From Isohypsibius dastychi (taxonomy: Eukaryota > Tardigrada > Eutardigrada > Parachela > Isohypsibiidae): a stretch of 17,488 bases of DNA. Below, piece after piece: positions 9,901 to 17,488 of the stretch. The notes under the pieces are model-generated. The model made no database searches and was not told the DNA's origin. It saw only the letters and a list, made by a program, of their open reading frames with translations. Numbering within the stretch: position 1 is the stretch's first letter; each line of letters starts with the position of its first letter. The translations under genes and the position numbers were made by a program. The stretch spans positions 1 through 17,488 of the forward strand of contig JAQIWT010000588.1 in the NCBI GenBank assembly GCA_034696485.1, written 5' to 3'.

Positions 9901-10310
9901 AGCTTGGCCCACAGCTATCGAATTTTTTGAGGAAAACATGATGTCATCATCTGGAGACGACGGTGATCTGCTGAATATGGATGTTGATGAGTTTTCAGAA
10001 TCGGGGTTTTTACTAAAAATGAGTTCTACGCAGAACTAGGCAAATTGCTCCGTTGTTTTCCGCTTTGCTGTTGTACATTTACCCTGCTGCGAGTTTGTAC
10101 ACCCATAACGTAATGGTTGATGTTGATTTTTGCTTTTCTCGGTACTAGTAGTTGACCTTCCGTGATGAACTTACTGAACTGTTATGCGGGTTGAATTGTT
10201 TCACCGTTTCTGCTGTTGTAGGTTTTGATGTTCCCACTGCGCTCTCTTATAAAACTATAAATTCGTGGTCCTTTCAACAATATCCACCTCAGAACAACCG
10301 CGATTGGTTC

Positions 10311-10534
10311 CACTTTTTTGCCCACCCATACCCACCCATACCCACGATGTTTCACCCACCCATGCCCACCCATACCCACCCACGCCCACCCACCGCTCAC
10401 GGATGCCCAAAGAATTATTCCATGGGGCCCCCACGTAGGCCCACCCACCCACGCCCACCCACACCCACCCACGCCCACCCACCCACCCACGGCCCACCCA
10501 CGCCCACCGATTACAAGGTGCCGTCTCTCGGGGC
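10311..10534 (-). repeat. G-rich repeat, right inverted arm
   Basis: This is the minus-strand copy of the unit at 9349-9544. On the minus strand it reads ACCTTGTAATCGGTGGGCGT, then GTGGGTGGG units, a GGAATAATTCTTTGGGCA interruption matching that of the left arm, more G-rich units, and ends GCAAAAAAGTG. The terminal box GTCTCTCGGGGC (10523-10534) keeps the same plus-strand orientation as in the left arm although everything else is inverted. It lies directly downstream of the 3' end of the calpain-like gene. Confidence 0.75.
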
Positions 10535-10561
10535 CTCAAACGACCAGACTGATCATCTCAC

Positions 10562-10674
10562 TTAGTCTCGACAGCCTTCATTGAAACAATCGCTTCCGTT
10601 GCCAGCAGTGCATTTCCCTCCCGCAGGAGAAGAGGATAACATGTTTTGTATGACTTCCTCCTGAGAAATTTCTT
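10562..10674 (-). CDS. Possible terminal exon of the calpain-like gene (EF-hand 5)
   Basis: The exon upstream ends in phase 1 (AAAG|gtaagc at 11114). An AG at 10676-10675 opens a frame with the right phase that reads SKEEISQEEVIQNML across the junction. This has the spacing of an EF-hand E-I-x-x-E-E-hydrophobic pattern where EF5 is expected. It then ends with a short Gly/Cys-rich tail and TAA at 10564-10562, for about 228 residues in total. The acceptor lacks a pyrimidine tract, and a better acceptor (CCAG at about 10703) gives a different, less EF-like frame. The assignment is therefore tentative. Confidence 0.3.
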
Positions 10675-11113
10675 CTTGGTACATGTTGATTGCAATAGAC
10701 TTCGTCTGGTTTTTTAAGCAAACGTTACAGTAGTATCCAAATATAGCATTTCACATCATCGCATTATTCATTTAGCTGTTTTATACACGCGGCCTCTTTG
10801 AATGCTCAACACTGGCCTGTTTTCAAAAATTCGTCTCTCTTTAATACGATGAGTTCAGCAAAACTTTTTGATTTCTAATTTTTCCCCACATTTCCCTCTA
10901 CTAAACGATGTGTCAGATGATGACCAGAAATAAGGGCACCAAGGCAGTTCTCCTTGTGAGTGTGAGAGTTGGAAAGAGTGTTGGAATTGATGAAATGAAA
11001 AATGAGTCAAGTGTGAATTTTTGTTGAAGCATCGTGAGAAGTGTTGGGTTTGTGCGACCGCATAAGACCACAACAAGTTTGATGGGTTATACAGGGGTTA
11101 TGTGTTGGCTTAC

Positions 11114-14100
11114 CTTTACTTGTGCAATGAATTGCCTGGAACACTCCTAAAAAATTTGATTGTAGATGAGAACCGACACGTCTTTACACACACATTACTT
11201 CGTCCCAAAAGAAGCTTGATCAAGCAATGAACGAAATTGTCGAAATTCAGACATGGATGTTCTCTGATGACTTCGCCAGTTGGCAGAGTTTTGGCACAAT
11301 AACGTTTCTTAACAGCTTTTAACAATGTGTTCCGTAATCGATATCCTGCAAAGTATCGTTTTGAAAGAAATCGATGTTTATAAGGCATTATAAGGTATAA
11401 TATATATATATATATATATATAAGCTTGTAATTATAAGGTATAAGGTTGTGTACAAGTAGCAACGTCTTTTTCTATTCTTTTCCAGTTACTAGCTTGGTT
11501 ATGACTCAAGGTTCAGGATCGAGAGTCTACATCCAACTCCTCTGTCAATAAGCATTCAACGAATCCGAGACAGACCCCAGTAAAAAAGTAGAAAAAATTT
11601 CTCGTTTTCAACTTTTGTATCCGTGATTTCTTGCAATTCAGAATTTGATGATGGTCTTAAAGAATAATTGGAATTCGTTTTTGTATGTAGTTCTTTTTGA
11701 ATAGCGGTTACCTGGAAATCTAGAAAGACCCCCCCCCCTTCCCCATCTCCTCATACACTACATGTATAACGGGAAGCTATTGTGCATTTCAAAAGGTACT
11801 GCGGTCCGACAAGTTAGTGCTCAGTCGGCTAACGTCAAATATCAAATCAAACGGACCAATGTAATTTGGTTTTGTTAGTTCTAATTACACGGGCAAGAAT
11901 GCGGACCGGACAACAGAATGCTCAGATTTCATTGGTGGCTGAATCGACCAACTGGATTGTTATGCGACGTCATACGCCTGCCCAGTGAATTGTCGGACCG
12001 CTGTACCTTTTGAAATGCACGATATTGTTCTGCGAAAAACTTTTCGGCAACCTTCATCAATCTGTCACGAGCGTCTGGGCGGGAGATGCCCGAAGGGGTT
12101 TTCAACCACTGTGGGACGTGTTGCTCAGAAAGCCGTGTTTGTGCACCAGCTTCACAGAGTGGAACCTTTTCAAGACCGAAACTGCGACAACAACTGCAAT
12201 TATTGCTTATTGGCATCAGCTTCCAGCCTTTTCATCTGTTTTACTAAATCGGGAAAAAAGGCTGACACGGGTACTTGCAGTCTGGTACTCCTGGATCCGC
12301 GCAATCCAGATTTTTTGAAATGAAATCATAGCAAAATTTAAGACGAATGGAGCATAATAAGCCGCAATGTCACTTCTGAGCGTATTCATGACTGGAAAAG
12401 GTGCACATACCACATTTCTCCAATGCTTTGATGATTTGATCTCCGCTGTTGAGTTCGTTTTTATCTCCCACAACTGTTTCAAAGTCAACCTAAAAATATA
12501 TATATCCAGGGTAACCAGAGGTGTCGTGTTAGTTTCCCGAACAGACCATTACGGTTATAACACAATGTCCTCAGCGAAGCTTGAACTTTTTAAGATATAT
12601 AAACGTTGAGAAAGTTTAGAACATTCCGAACATGAAGAACAAGGAAGAAACTTGCAGATGAACTTGAACATAAAATGTTTTATATTCGAAATGAAATATT
12701 TGAACAGTTTCCAATGGGATCCAAAAAACGTCGGTGTTGAACCTGGAGCCCATATTTTTGAACATTGACTGACAAGCGAACGTTCACAACCCAAAAATCC
12801 AGATTTCAAAACGAAAAGTGCAAAGGGTAGCCTTTTTGCGCTGGTTACCGCTTGATTGATGAGGCGGGTACTAGCGGGCTTGTGTGCGAGGAAAAAAGGG
12901 AAACAAGAAACAGGGCTTACCGCCATGGTCCCAGAGAGCTGGAAGTTCTCAGCGACTGCACGAAATTGGGCTGCTTACCCTGCACACCATGATATGAAGG
13001 CCTGGGGGTTGGGTTAGTGTTTAGGGTAACTGGCATAGTGTACCGTCGCCCTTCTTTGTCGGTGTTCAAAATGTACTTTTCTAGGTTGGGTGAAGATATG
13101 TTTGTTTCGATCATCCACTGACTCTTGAGCCCCTAAGCCTTTAGCACAGGTAGTAATATAGGACCCCTCCGGAGTGAGGATGGCTTGAGACGGTTTGTGC
13201 TTTAGGTGCCACAAATCTACGTTCTGAAACCTCTTGTCGCAGTTTCGCAACCAAACTGTGAGCCCCGCCTGTTTCATATCAGTGAGCCCCGCTGTCGCAT
13301 TCATCACCATTTTTTTATAAGAAAACGGATGGTTTGCTTTCTTCTTCCCTTTTTTACCCGCCTGCAAGCCTGTTAACACCCGCCTCATCAATCAGGTGGT
13401 GATCAGCGCAAAAAATGCTAACGTGTGCACTTTTCCGTTTTGATATCTGCGTTTTTGGGTTGTGAACGTTTGCTCGTGAGTTCTATGACTCTTTTAGTTC
13501 AGAAATATGAATCACATCTGATTTTCACAAGACGCTCACGCCAGTAAAGTGGGAACATTATGAACGTGCGGTTCGAGCGAAAAATTTATTTTAAACAAAA
13601 TCAATTCGTAGAATAGGTTTCGTTTCCAAAACACCGAAGTAAACCTCTTCAGATACAAAAAGGCACAGCAGCGAATTTCTCATCGTGGCGTGGATACACC
13701 AACACGCGGTCAAAATGCCTCAAGGTAATTTGTTCTTGAACTGATGTTTTCCGTATTTTGTATTAGCAATCGTTCGATCATTCGTTACCTTCATCTGTTC
13801 GATCCTGAACCAAACGTTTTTGAACTCTCTTTCTGCTATAATCCCATTGAGGTCCGTGTCGGCAAACAAGGTAACTATCCGCAGGGTTCCGTCGCTGAAT
13901 TCAGGAAAAGTTTTCCCGTTTCTGGAGAGCATGGGGCGAATGAGTTCATCGCATTTGGTGTAATCGATGCCATCGTCGTTGTTGGCAAATTCTGCCCTGA
14001 TATCCTCTGGTAGATCCTGGTTTGACAAGTGTTCCTGTATTGAAGAAGTGATATGAACATAGTTTCAGATTTTATCCGAATTAGTCATAATTCACCTCGT

Positions 14101-14164
14101 AAAGGTCCTCATATGTTGTGGTGTTGAAGAACACATCAGCCACCGCGCTAGGAATACGGAACAT
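11114..14164 (-). CDS. Calpain-like penta-EF-hand protein (small-subunit-like)
   Basis: Five exons on the minus strand join in frame: 14164-14096, 14034-13789, 12489-12411, 11345-11199 and 11146-11114. Each is bounded by GT..AG (introns 61, 1299, 1065 and 52 bases). The ATG at 14164 has an in-frame TGA upstream. The roughly 191 residues line up with the C-terminal penta-EF-hand domain of calpains. EF1 is degenerate (FANNDDGIDY). EF2 has a full calcium loop at residues 82-93 (DTDLNGIIAERE) followed by FKNVWFRI. EF3 has lost key acids (VGDKNELNSGDQ). The linker ALEKCGYRLRNTLLKAV matches the calpain EF3-EF4 helix. EF4 has the family signature LNFDNFVHCLIKL after a roughly 11-residue insertion. 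EF5 begins RVFQAI. No protease or C2-like domain is found upstream, so it resembles a calpain regulatory subunit or a detached domain. Such domains pair with another PEF subunit and respond to calcium. The terminal exon is uncertain (see 10562-10674). Introns 2 and 3 are filled with repeats. Confidence 0.75.
11401..11422. repeat. (TA)11 microsatellite with flanking 14-bp direct repeats
   Basis: Eleven TA units lie in intron 3 of the calpain-like gene. ATTATAAGGTATAA occurs exactly on both sides (11387-11400 and 11431-11444), so the microsatellite plus AGCTTGTA sits between direct repeats. Confidence 0.7.
11729..11738. repeat. C10 homopolymer tract
   Basis: A run of ten C lies in intron 3 of the calpain-like gene. 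Similar tracts are C13 at 5612-5624, G15 at 16422-16436, G10 at 17076-17085 and G9 at 17155-17163. Confidence 0.8.
11782..12020. mobile_element. Inverted copies of a 31-bp repeat (element remnant)
   Basis: GTGCATTTCAAAAGGTACTG and its continuation to GACAA at 11782-11812 recurs on the opposite strand at 11990-12020, with a single mismatch in 31 bases. The copies lie about 180 bases apart in intron 3 of the calpain-like gene. A diverged third copy is at 1137-1176. On the minus strand the right-hand copy belongs to an open frame (about 12216-11929) containing PSGISRPDAR and FQKVQRSDNS, which overlaps core repeat copy B. I take this as a decayed element with former coding content, family unknown. 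Confidence 0.5.
12050..12097. repeat. Dispersed core repeat, copy B
   Basis: This is a diverged copy of the core at 25-74: ACCTTCATCAATCTGTCACG, then AGCGTCTGGGCGGGAGATGC and CCGAAGG. It lies 30 bases from the 31-bp repeat at 11990-12020, inside intron 3 of the calpain-like gene. That ties the two repeat families together as parts of one element. Confidence 0.55.
12768..13481. mobile_element. 714-bp inverted-repeat element in intron 2 of the calpain-like gene
   Basis: The left arm (12768 to about 12916) and right arm (about 13336-13481) are inverted copies, roughly four bases in five identical by eye. Landmarks shared in both arms are AACGTTCACAACCCAAAAA, TTTTTGCGCTG, TGATTGATGAGGCGGGT and AAAAAAGGGAA. 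The central 420 bases show no transposase. No convincing target duplication flanks the ends, so the exact termini are uncertain by a few bases. It is a non-autonomous foldback-type element, now old. It lies wholly inside the 1299-base intron 2 (12490-13788). Confidence 0.75.
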
Positions 14165-14796
14165 GTTGAAGTGCACGGATTGTCATATGAATTGCTACGT
14201 GAGGTTTTGACCCTTGAGGTTTTTAGGGCTATTCAAGGTACTATTCAAGTACGTGTCAATGGGGGTGTGGCCCTAAGTTCTAAATTACACGAGGTTTAAC
14301 ACTATTGATTGATAGGATTATTTTTCGCGGAAGGTTGGATCCAGCCTTACGAATTTCAGTTCCCTGTGGAATCGTGCTTGCAACTTGTTCTTCCTTTCTC
14401 GACAAGGCTCGTTTTATCATGATGTTGCAAAATCATGCTTTTGAATGCGTAAATGAATTTGTACATACTTTTTTAATGTACGCCTAGCGAATATTGTTTT
14501 CGGAAACTTTCTATTTTCCCTTTTCAGCACAACCCCATCAGCCCAAAAAGCTTACGGATTCTCTAGGAGTCACGACCTAACCTTCTGAATGCACAATAGT
14601 CAATAGAACCCAGCTGGTCCACTTTGAATGAATATTGACGTTGTTTAGAAAGTGAACTTTTCAGTGTTGTTTTTACCTCTAGAACGTTTTTTCTCAGTAA
14701 GGTATTTTTTGATACCTACGTCTCCTCCAAAATCAACGGTATGGCTTCATTTAACAGAGTAGCAGCAACATGAGTTACAGTCTTACAGATAAAGTC
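14165..14796. other. 5' flank of the calpain-like gene; nothing else recognised
   Basis: This stretch lies between the calpain-like start codon and the MITE at 14805. No TATA box or upstream exon with calpain protease or C2-like features was found on the minus strand, which supports the ATG at 14164 as the true start. Confidence 0.4.
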
Positions 14797-15219
14797 GTAA
14801 AATGCAGGGGCTAGTTTGAGCTGTTGGAGGGTGTATATTTTATATACACCCCTGCTTTTCTCGACTTCTATGAGTCGAAAAAAATGTTGGGTATTCTTTT
14901 CTTGTTCATTTTTTTTCTGATTCAGGGGGTCTACTCAGGGGGGCAACATTTTTTAGACTCTTAAGGGGGCTGCGCAAGGGGGCAGCCAATCAAACATGCT
15001 CGTTCTTCCGCACGCTTTTCTGATTGGCTGCCCCCTTGCGCTGCCCCCTTAAAGGTCAAAAAAATGTTGCCCCCCTGAGTGGACCCCCTGAATCAGAAAA
15101 AAAAAACTGAACAAGAAAAGAATACCCAACATTTTTTTCGACTCATAGGAGTCGAGAAAAGCAGGGGTGTATATAAAATATACACCCTCCAACAGCTCAA
15201 ACTAGCCCCTGGTAAAATG
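14797..15219. mobile_element. hAT-type foldback MITE, 407 bp, with 8-bp target duplication
   Basis: The element itself is 14805-15211. It starts CAGGGGCTAGTTTGAGCTGT and ends with the reverse complement (ACAGCTCAAACTAGCCCCTG). Both sides carry the same 8-bp sequence GTAAAATG (14797-14804 and 15212-15219). An 8-bp duplication with CAGGGG ends is the signature of hAT superfamily transposons. The two arms (14805-14992 and 15021-15211) are nearly perfect inverted repeats of about 190 bp around a 28-bp centre, so nearly the whole element folds back. No coding sequence is present, so it must be moved by a transposase made elsewhere. The clean ends and high arm identity suggest a fairly recent insertion. 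It has landed 640 bases upstream of the calpain-like gene. Confidence 0.93.
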
Positions 15220-16421
15220 ACGGGTTTTTGACGTTTTTGACTCCAACCTTATACTTGGTATGGAATCGTGAGGCGATTCCCATTTCGAAGAATCGCGATT
15301 CCAAATGCACACAGGAGCGATTTCAAAATGTGTCAGGGAGTCCACCCAAAATGAGTCCGGAATTCATCCCAAAATCTGAGTCTTTGCATCTGACTAATGT
15401 TTCACACTTTTTAGATATTGGTTTTATCATTTCGGAATATTTGCATGCCTCAAACTGAAAAAAATACCGATAAATCTGGCCAAAAACCAGAACAATATGA
15501 ATTTCTTTGAGTTCCCATGTCAGCATCTCAAAATGATGTTCATGATTGACTAGAAACGTAGAGCAATGGCTACCAGCAAGGACACTATATGGGGACACTG
15601 CCGCGATTTTTTGAAATAGGGGTCACCCCCATTTTTTTCCACTGGCCCAGGCAAACTATACAAGTCGTACGCGCCCCTTCGGGCCGCGAGTAGCAACCAC
15701 TTACCACTCAACCGGCTTTGGTTACAGTTTTCGTAACTCCACATTAAAATAATTCTTAGTTCTTCAATAACTGAAATATATAATTCTCTTCCAAAATAAA
15801 GATTCTGAAATTGAAGTTGGAGTTTAGTCAAAACGAAAACGATGGGTTCCAAGTTTTTAGATTGACGCAGTGACTTGACTAATTAGTATTATAATGAATC
15901 GTGTACTCCAACAAATCTCAGGTTAGAAATCAACGAAGTCCGCAATATCATTTGAAAACAAAATGGGCATAGGTCAGAGTATAAGTTTGTAGTTTCGTTC
16001 AAGCTTGGTACCAGTAAAGTTTCTCTGAGCTTGGTTTGAAATTGATCAGCAAAATTAAAAAGTTAACAAAATTCTACTACCGTGACCTGAAAAGTAAGGA
16101 TCGTTCACGTAATCTTTAAAAAGTAAGTCTAAAAAGTCCAGTCTGCCTTAACTGCTTAATCAAGCTGAAACTCTGAAGGTCATGGTATTACAGTGTTTTG
16201 CGTTTGTTCGTTGCGTGATTGCTAATGTACGTTTCACGGAGCACGTTCGTTTCAAAATTAATTTGTATTATCATTTGATGTTAACATGGTGTCTTAAAAG
16301 AAGATTTCTTCTGATCTTGCTGATTTGGTTCCAAAACAGCAAATTCCGAAGGTGTTGTTCGACGTTTGTACCCCAAATTGTTTGTTGTTCAATGTTCTTT
16401 TTGTCCCTGTCTAGGGAGAAT
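15220..16421. other. Intergenic, no gene recognised
   Basis: Several open frames exist on both strands (for example 15550-15852 minus), but none shows motif, splice or compositional support. The stretch GCGCCCCTTCGGGCCGCGAG near 15670 is a local GC-rich hairpin in otherwise AT-rich sequence. Confidence 0.35.
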
Positions 16422-16436
16422 GGGGGGGGGGGGGGG
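16422..16436. repeat. G15 homopolymer tract
   Basis: Fifteen consecutive G are present. Such a run is often mis-sized in assembly, so its exact length should not be trusted. Confidence 0.8.
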
Positions 16437-16576
16437 TATGTGAGCCGTTTGTTTATGTTGTGAACAAACGTGCATGTATCAATCAACGGATTTCGATACG
16501 CGTTGTCAACTTAATTTTGGAGGACACATACATAGTACCAAAAATTCACTGCGGATCCCCCAATAAAACCCCACAG

Positions 16577-16916
16577 CTCTCCGCCCAGCGAGCAGATCAA
16601 ACAGCAGGCCCTGAGCTTCGATTGAAACTGGATACAATATTGCTCACCACGACTTGGCGGAGCCTTGACAAAGGATGCGCAGAAAATAATTGCGATCAGG
16701 TTTTGACTCATCTTGTCGCCAAGGTATGATTACATATCTTCCAACAGGTAGATTCCAGCAATGCGTGGATTCGGTGAGGTTGTTGATGTTGAACGAAGTG
16801 GATATTATCTTGAGATCGGTCGGCTCTGGAACAAAACAAGGAGTCCCAACCGCATGAAATTGACACCCGAATATGTCACCGACATGATATTATTTAATCA
16901 CTTACTGAACGGCAAG
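16577..16916 (+). pseudogene. Broken coding stretch, possibly hAT transposase C-terminus
   Basis: There are two coding-like segments. 16577-16723, after an acceptor (ccccacag), ends ...LTHLVAK. 16752-16916 reads IPAMRGFGEV, then VERSGYYLEIGRLWNKTRSP, NRMKLTPEYV and FNHLLNGK before a donor (gtaagg). The order IPA, VER, G, K.R, L.PE.V, F..LLN resembles the C-terminal dimerisation region of hAT transposases. However, the spacing between IPA and VER is too long, and key Phe/Ser residues after ER are absent. The two segments are in different frames and join only by dropping 28 bases (16724-16751). I read it as a decayed element or an unusual pair of exons. The hAT resemblance is weak. Confidence 0.3.
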
Positions 16917-17075
16917 GTAAGGTCAGGATTCTTGTTTATCACCTGCAAATGGGCAACATTGAACTTTTTCTCAAACCACCCGCTGCATTACTCGGTAAAA
17001 GAATCGCCTGATATAACAGGTCCATTCAACTGATCGATTTAGGTGTCAACTCAAAATATACCTGTAAAAACCGCT

Positions 17076-17163
17076 GGGGGGGGGGAGGTGGACTTGTTTT
17101 ATCTAGGATTTTTTCGTGTAGTCTATTGATTAGAATCACCCCTGGCGCTGGTGAGGGGGGGGG
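17076..17163. repeat. G10 and G9 tracts
   Basis: Runs of ten G (17076-17085) and nine G (17155-17163) lie close together in non-coding sequence, just before the element at 17215. Confidence 0.7.
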
Positions 17164-17214
17164 CGTCTGTGTACGTTGATCTGAGATTTCTGATTCCTGT
17201 TTTTTTATGGAAAT

Positions 17215-17416
17215 GGCTGTTATCACCCAGTCCCACCCAGGAAACGCTATTATCACCCAGGTTTTATTATAATATTCGAAACCCAAGAAAACTGTAGTTA
17301 CACAGTTTTCCAAAAAAACATGGAAGTCGCTTTCAAGACCTTCCGCAAATATGTCCCACGGGCATCTGGCCGGGGGACGCCTGAAGGTTTCCCGGGTGAT
17401 ATGGGTGATAATAGCC
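17215..17416. mobile_element. 202-bp element with GGCTRTTATCACCCA terminal inverted repeats
   Basis: GGCTGTTATCACCCA at 17215-17229 is the reverse complement, with one mismatch, of TGGGTGATAATAGCC at 17402-17416. A further direct copy of the left end (GCTATTATCACCCAG) lies at 17246-17260, so the left side carries the motif twice. The element contains core repeat copy C. No target duplication is obvious. It looks like a small MITE. Confidence 0.6.
17338..17388. repeat. Dispersed core repeat, copy C
   Basis: This is the closest match to copy A (25-74): ACCTTCCGCAAATATGTCCC, then ACGGGCATCTGGCCGGGGGA and CGCCTGAAGGT. It differs by a few substitutions and one extra A. It sits inside the terminal-inverted-repeat element at 17215-17416. 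The minus strand reads KPSGVPRPDARGTY. Confidence 0.65.
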
Positions 17417-17488
17417 AGGGTTAGATGCACCCCCAATCACTTGACGAACTCGTTCAGCTGACGAAGTTTTCAAACAAGTTCGCTACTG

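Noticed and set aside
11116-11198. Read-through of the calpain-like exon into GRSNVCVKTCRFSSTIKFF up to a TAA.
   Set aside because: The 52-base segment 11147-11198 has good splice sites (gtaatg...ttttttag). Removing it gives RVFQAI at exactly the spacing of the calpain EF5 helix.
13720-13788. A short ending for the calpain-like gene (48-base intron 13741-13788, then FKNKLP and a stop), with AATAAA on the minus strand at 13590-13585.
   Set aside because: It would end the protein after EF2. The exons at 12489-12411 and 11345-11199 continue EF3 and EF4 in correct phase and family order, so this stretch is better read as intron 2. It remains possible as an alternative transcript end.
15550-15852. 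A 100-residue minus-strand frame.
   Set aside because: Composition is unremarkable, with no motif or flanking exon, so it is probably chance.
16182-16463. A 93-residue frame with a hydrophobic middle and a poly-Gly run.
   Set aside because: The frame depends on a G15 tract and has no start context, family resemblance or splice support.
1-17488. CRISPR arrays, bacterial operons, prophage or rRNA genes.
   Set aside because: There are no regularly spaced repeats, no ribosome-binding pattern and no conserved rRNA segments. Gene structure is intron-rich and animal-like.

Overview
This window looks like nuclear DNA of a small animal. Coding sequence is split into short exons by GT..AG introns of roughly 50 to 1300 bases, strands are mixed, there are no operons or Shine-Dalgarno sites, and old repeats are plentiful. 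The two genes I can place in known families are animal-type: a globin with both ancestral intron positions and a calpain-like penta-EF-hand protein. The short introns and gene style would fit a compact protostome such as a tardigrade, but that is a guess. No species-specific marker is present.

Layout from left to right. Bases 1-930 hold repeat fragments and no gene. A probable two-exon minus-strand gene of unknown function lies at 938-2280. Two unrecognised plus-strand genes follow: a candidate three-exon protein at 3102-3741 and a small secreted protein at 4096-4557. A short membrane-segment ORF lies at 5266-5478. The best-supported plus-strand gene is a six-exon globin at 6557-7925, with exons of 20 and 18 bases in its middle. 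From 9349 to 10534, two G-rich repeat arms sit in inverted orientation around a 770-base spacer. A calpain-like penta-EF-hand gene runs on the minus strand from 14164 to at least 11114, probably to 10562. Its large introns have been colonised by repeats: a 0.7-kb inverted-repeat element in intron 2, and inverted copies of a dispersed repeat in intron 3. Just upstream of it (14805-15211) is an intact 407-bp hAT-type foldback MITE with a perfect 8-bp target duplication. The right end contains a decayed, possibly hAT-transposase-like reading frame and a 0.2-kb terminal-inverted-repeat element.

The genes do not obviously work together. The unifying theme is mobile and repetitive DNA invading gene-poor stretches and introns. 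I see no new defence or biosynthetic system. The most unusual items are the inverted G-rich arms with a 12-bp cap that keeps one orientation, the globin microexons, the rebuilt calpain-like gene, and a 50-bp core present three times across the window. All exon joins were made by eye from reading frames, splice dinucleotides and family alignment, with no transcript evidence.
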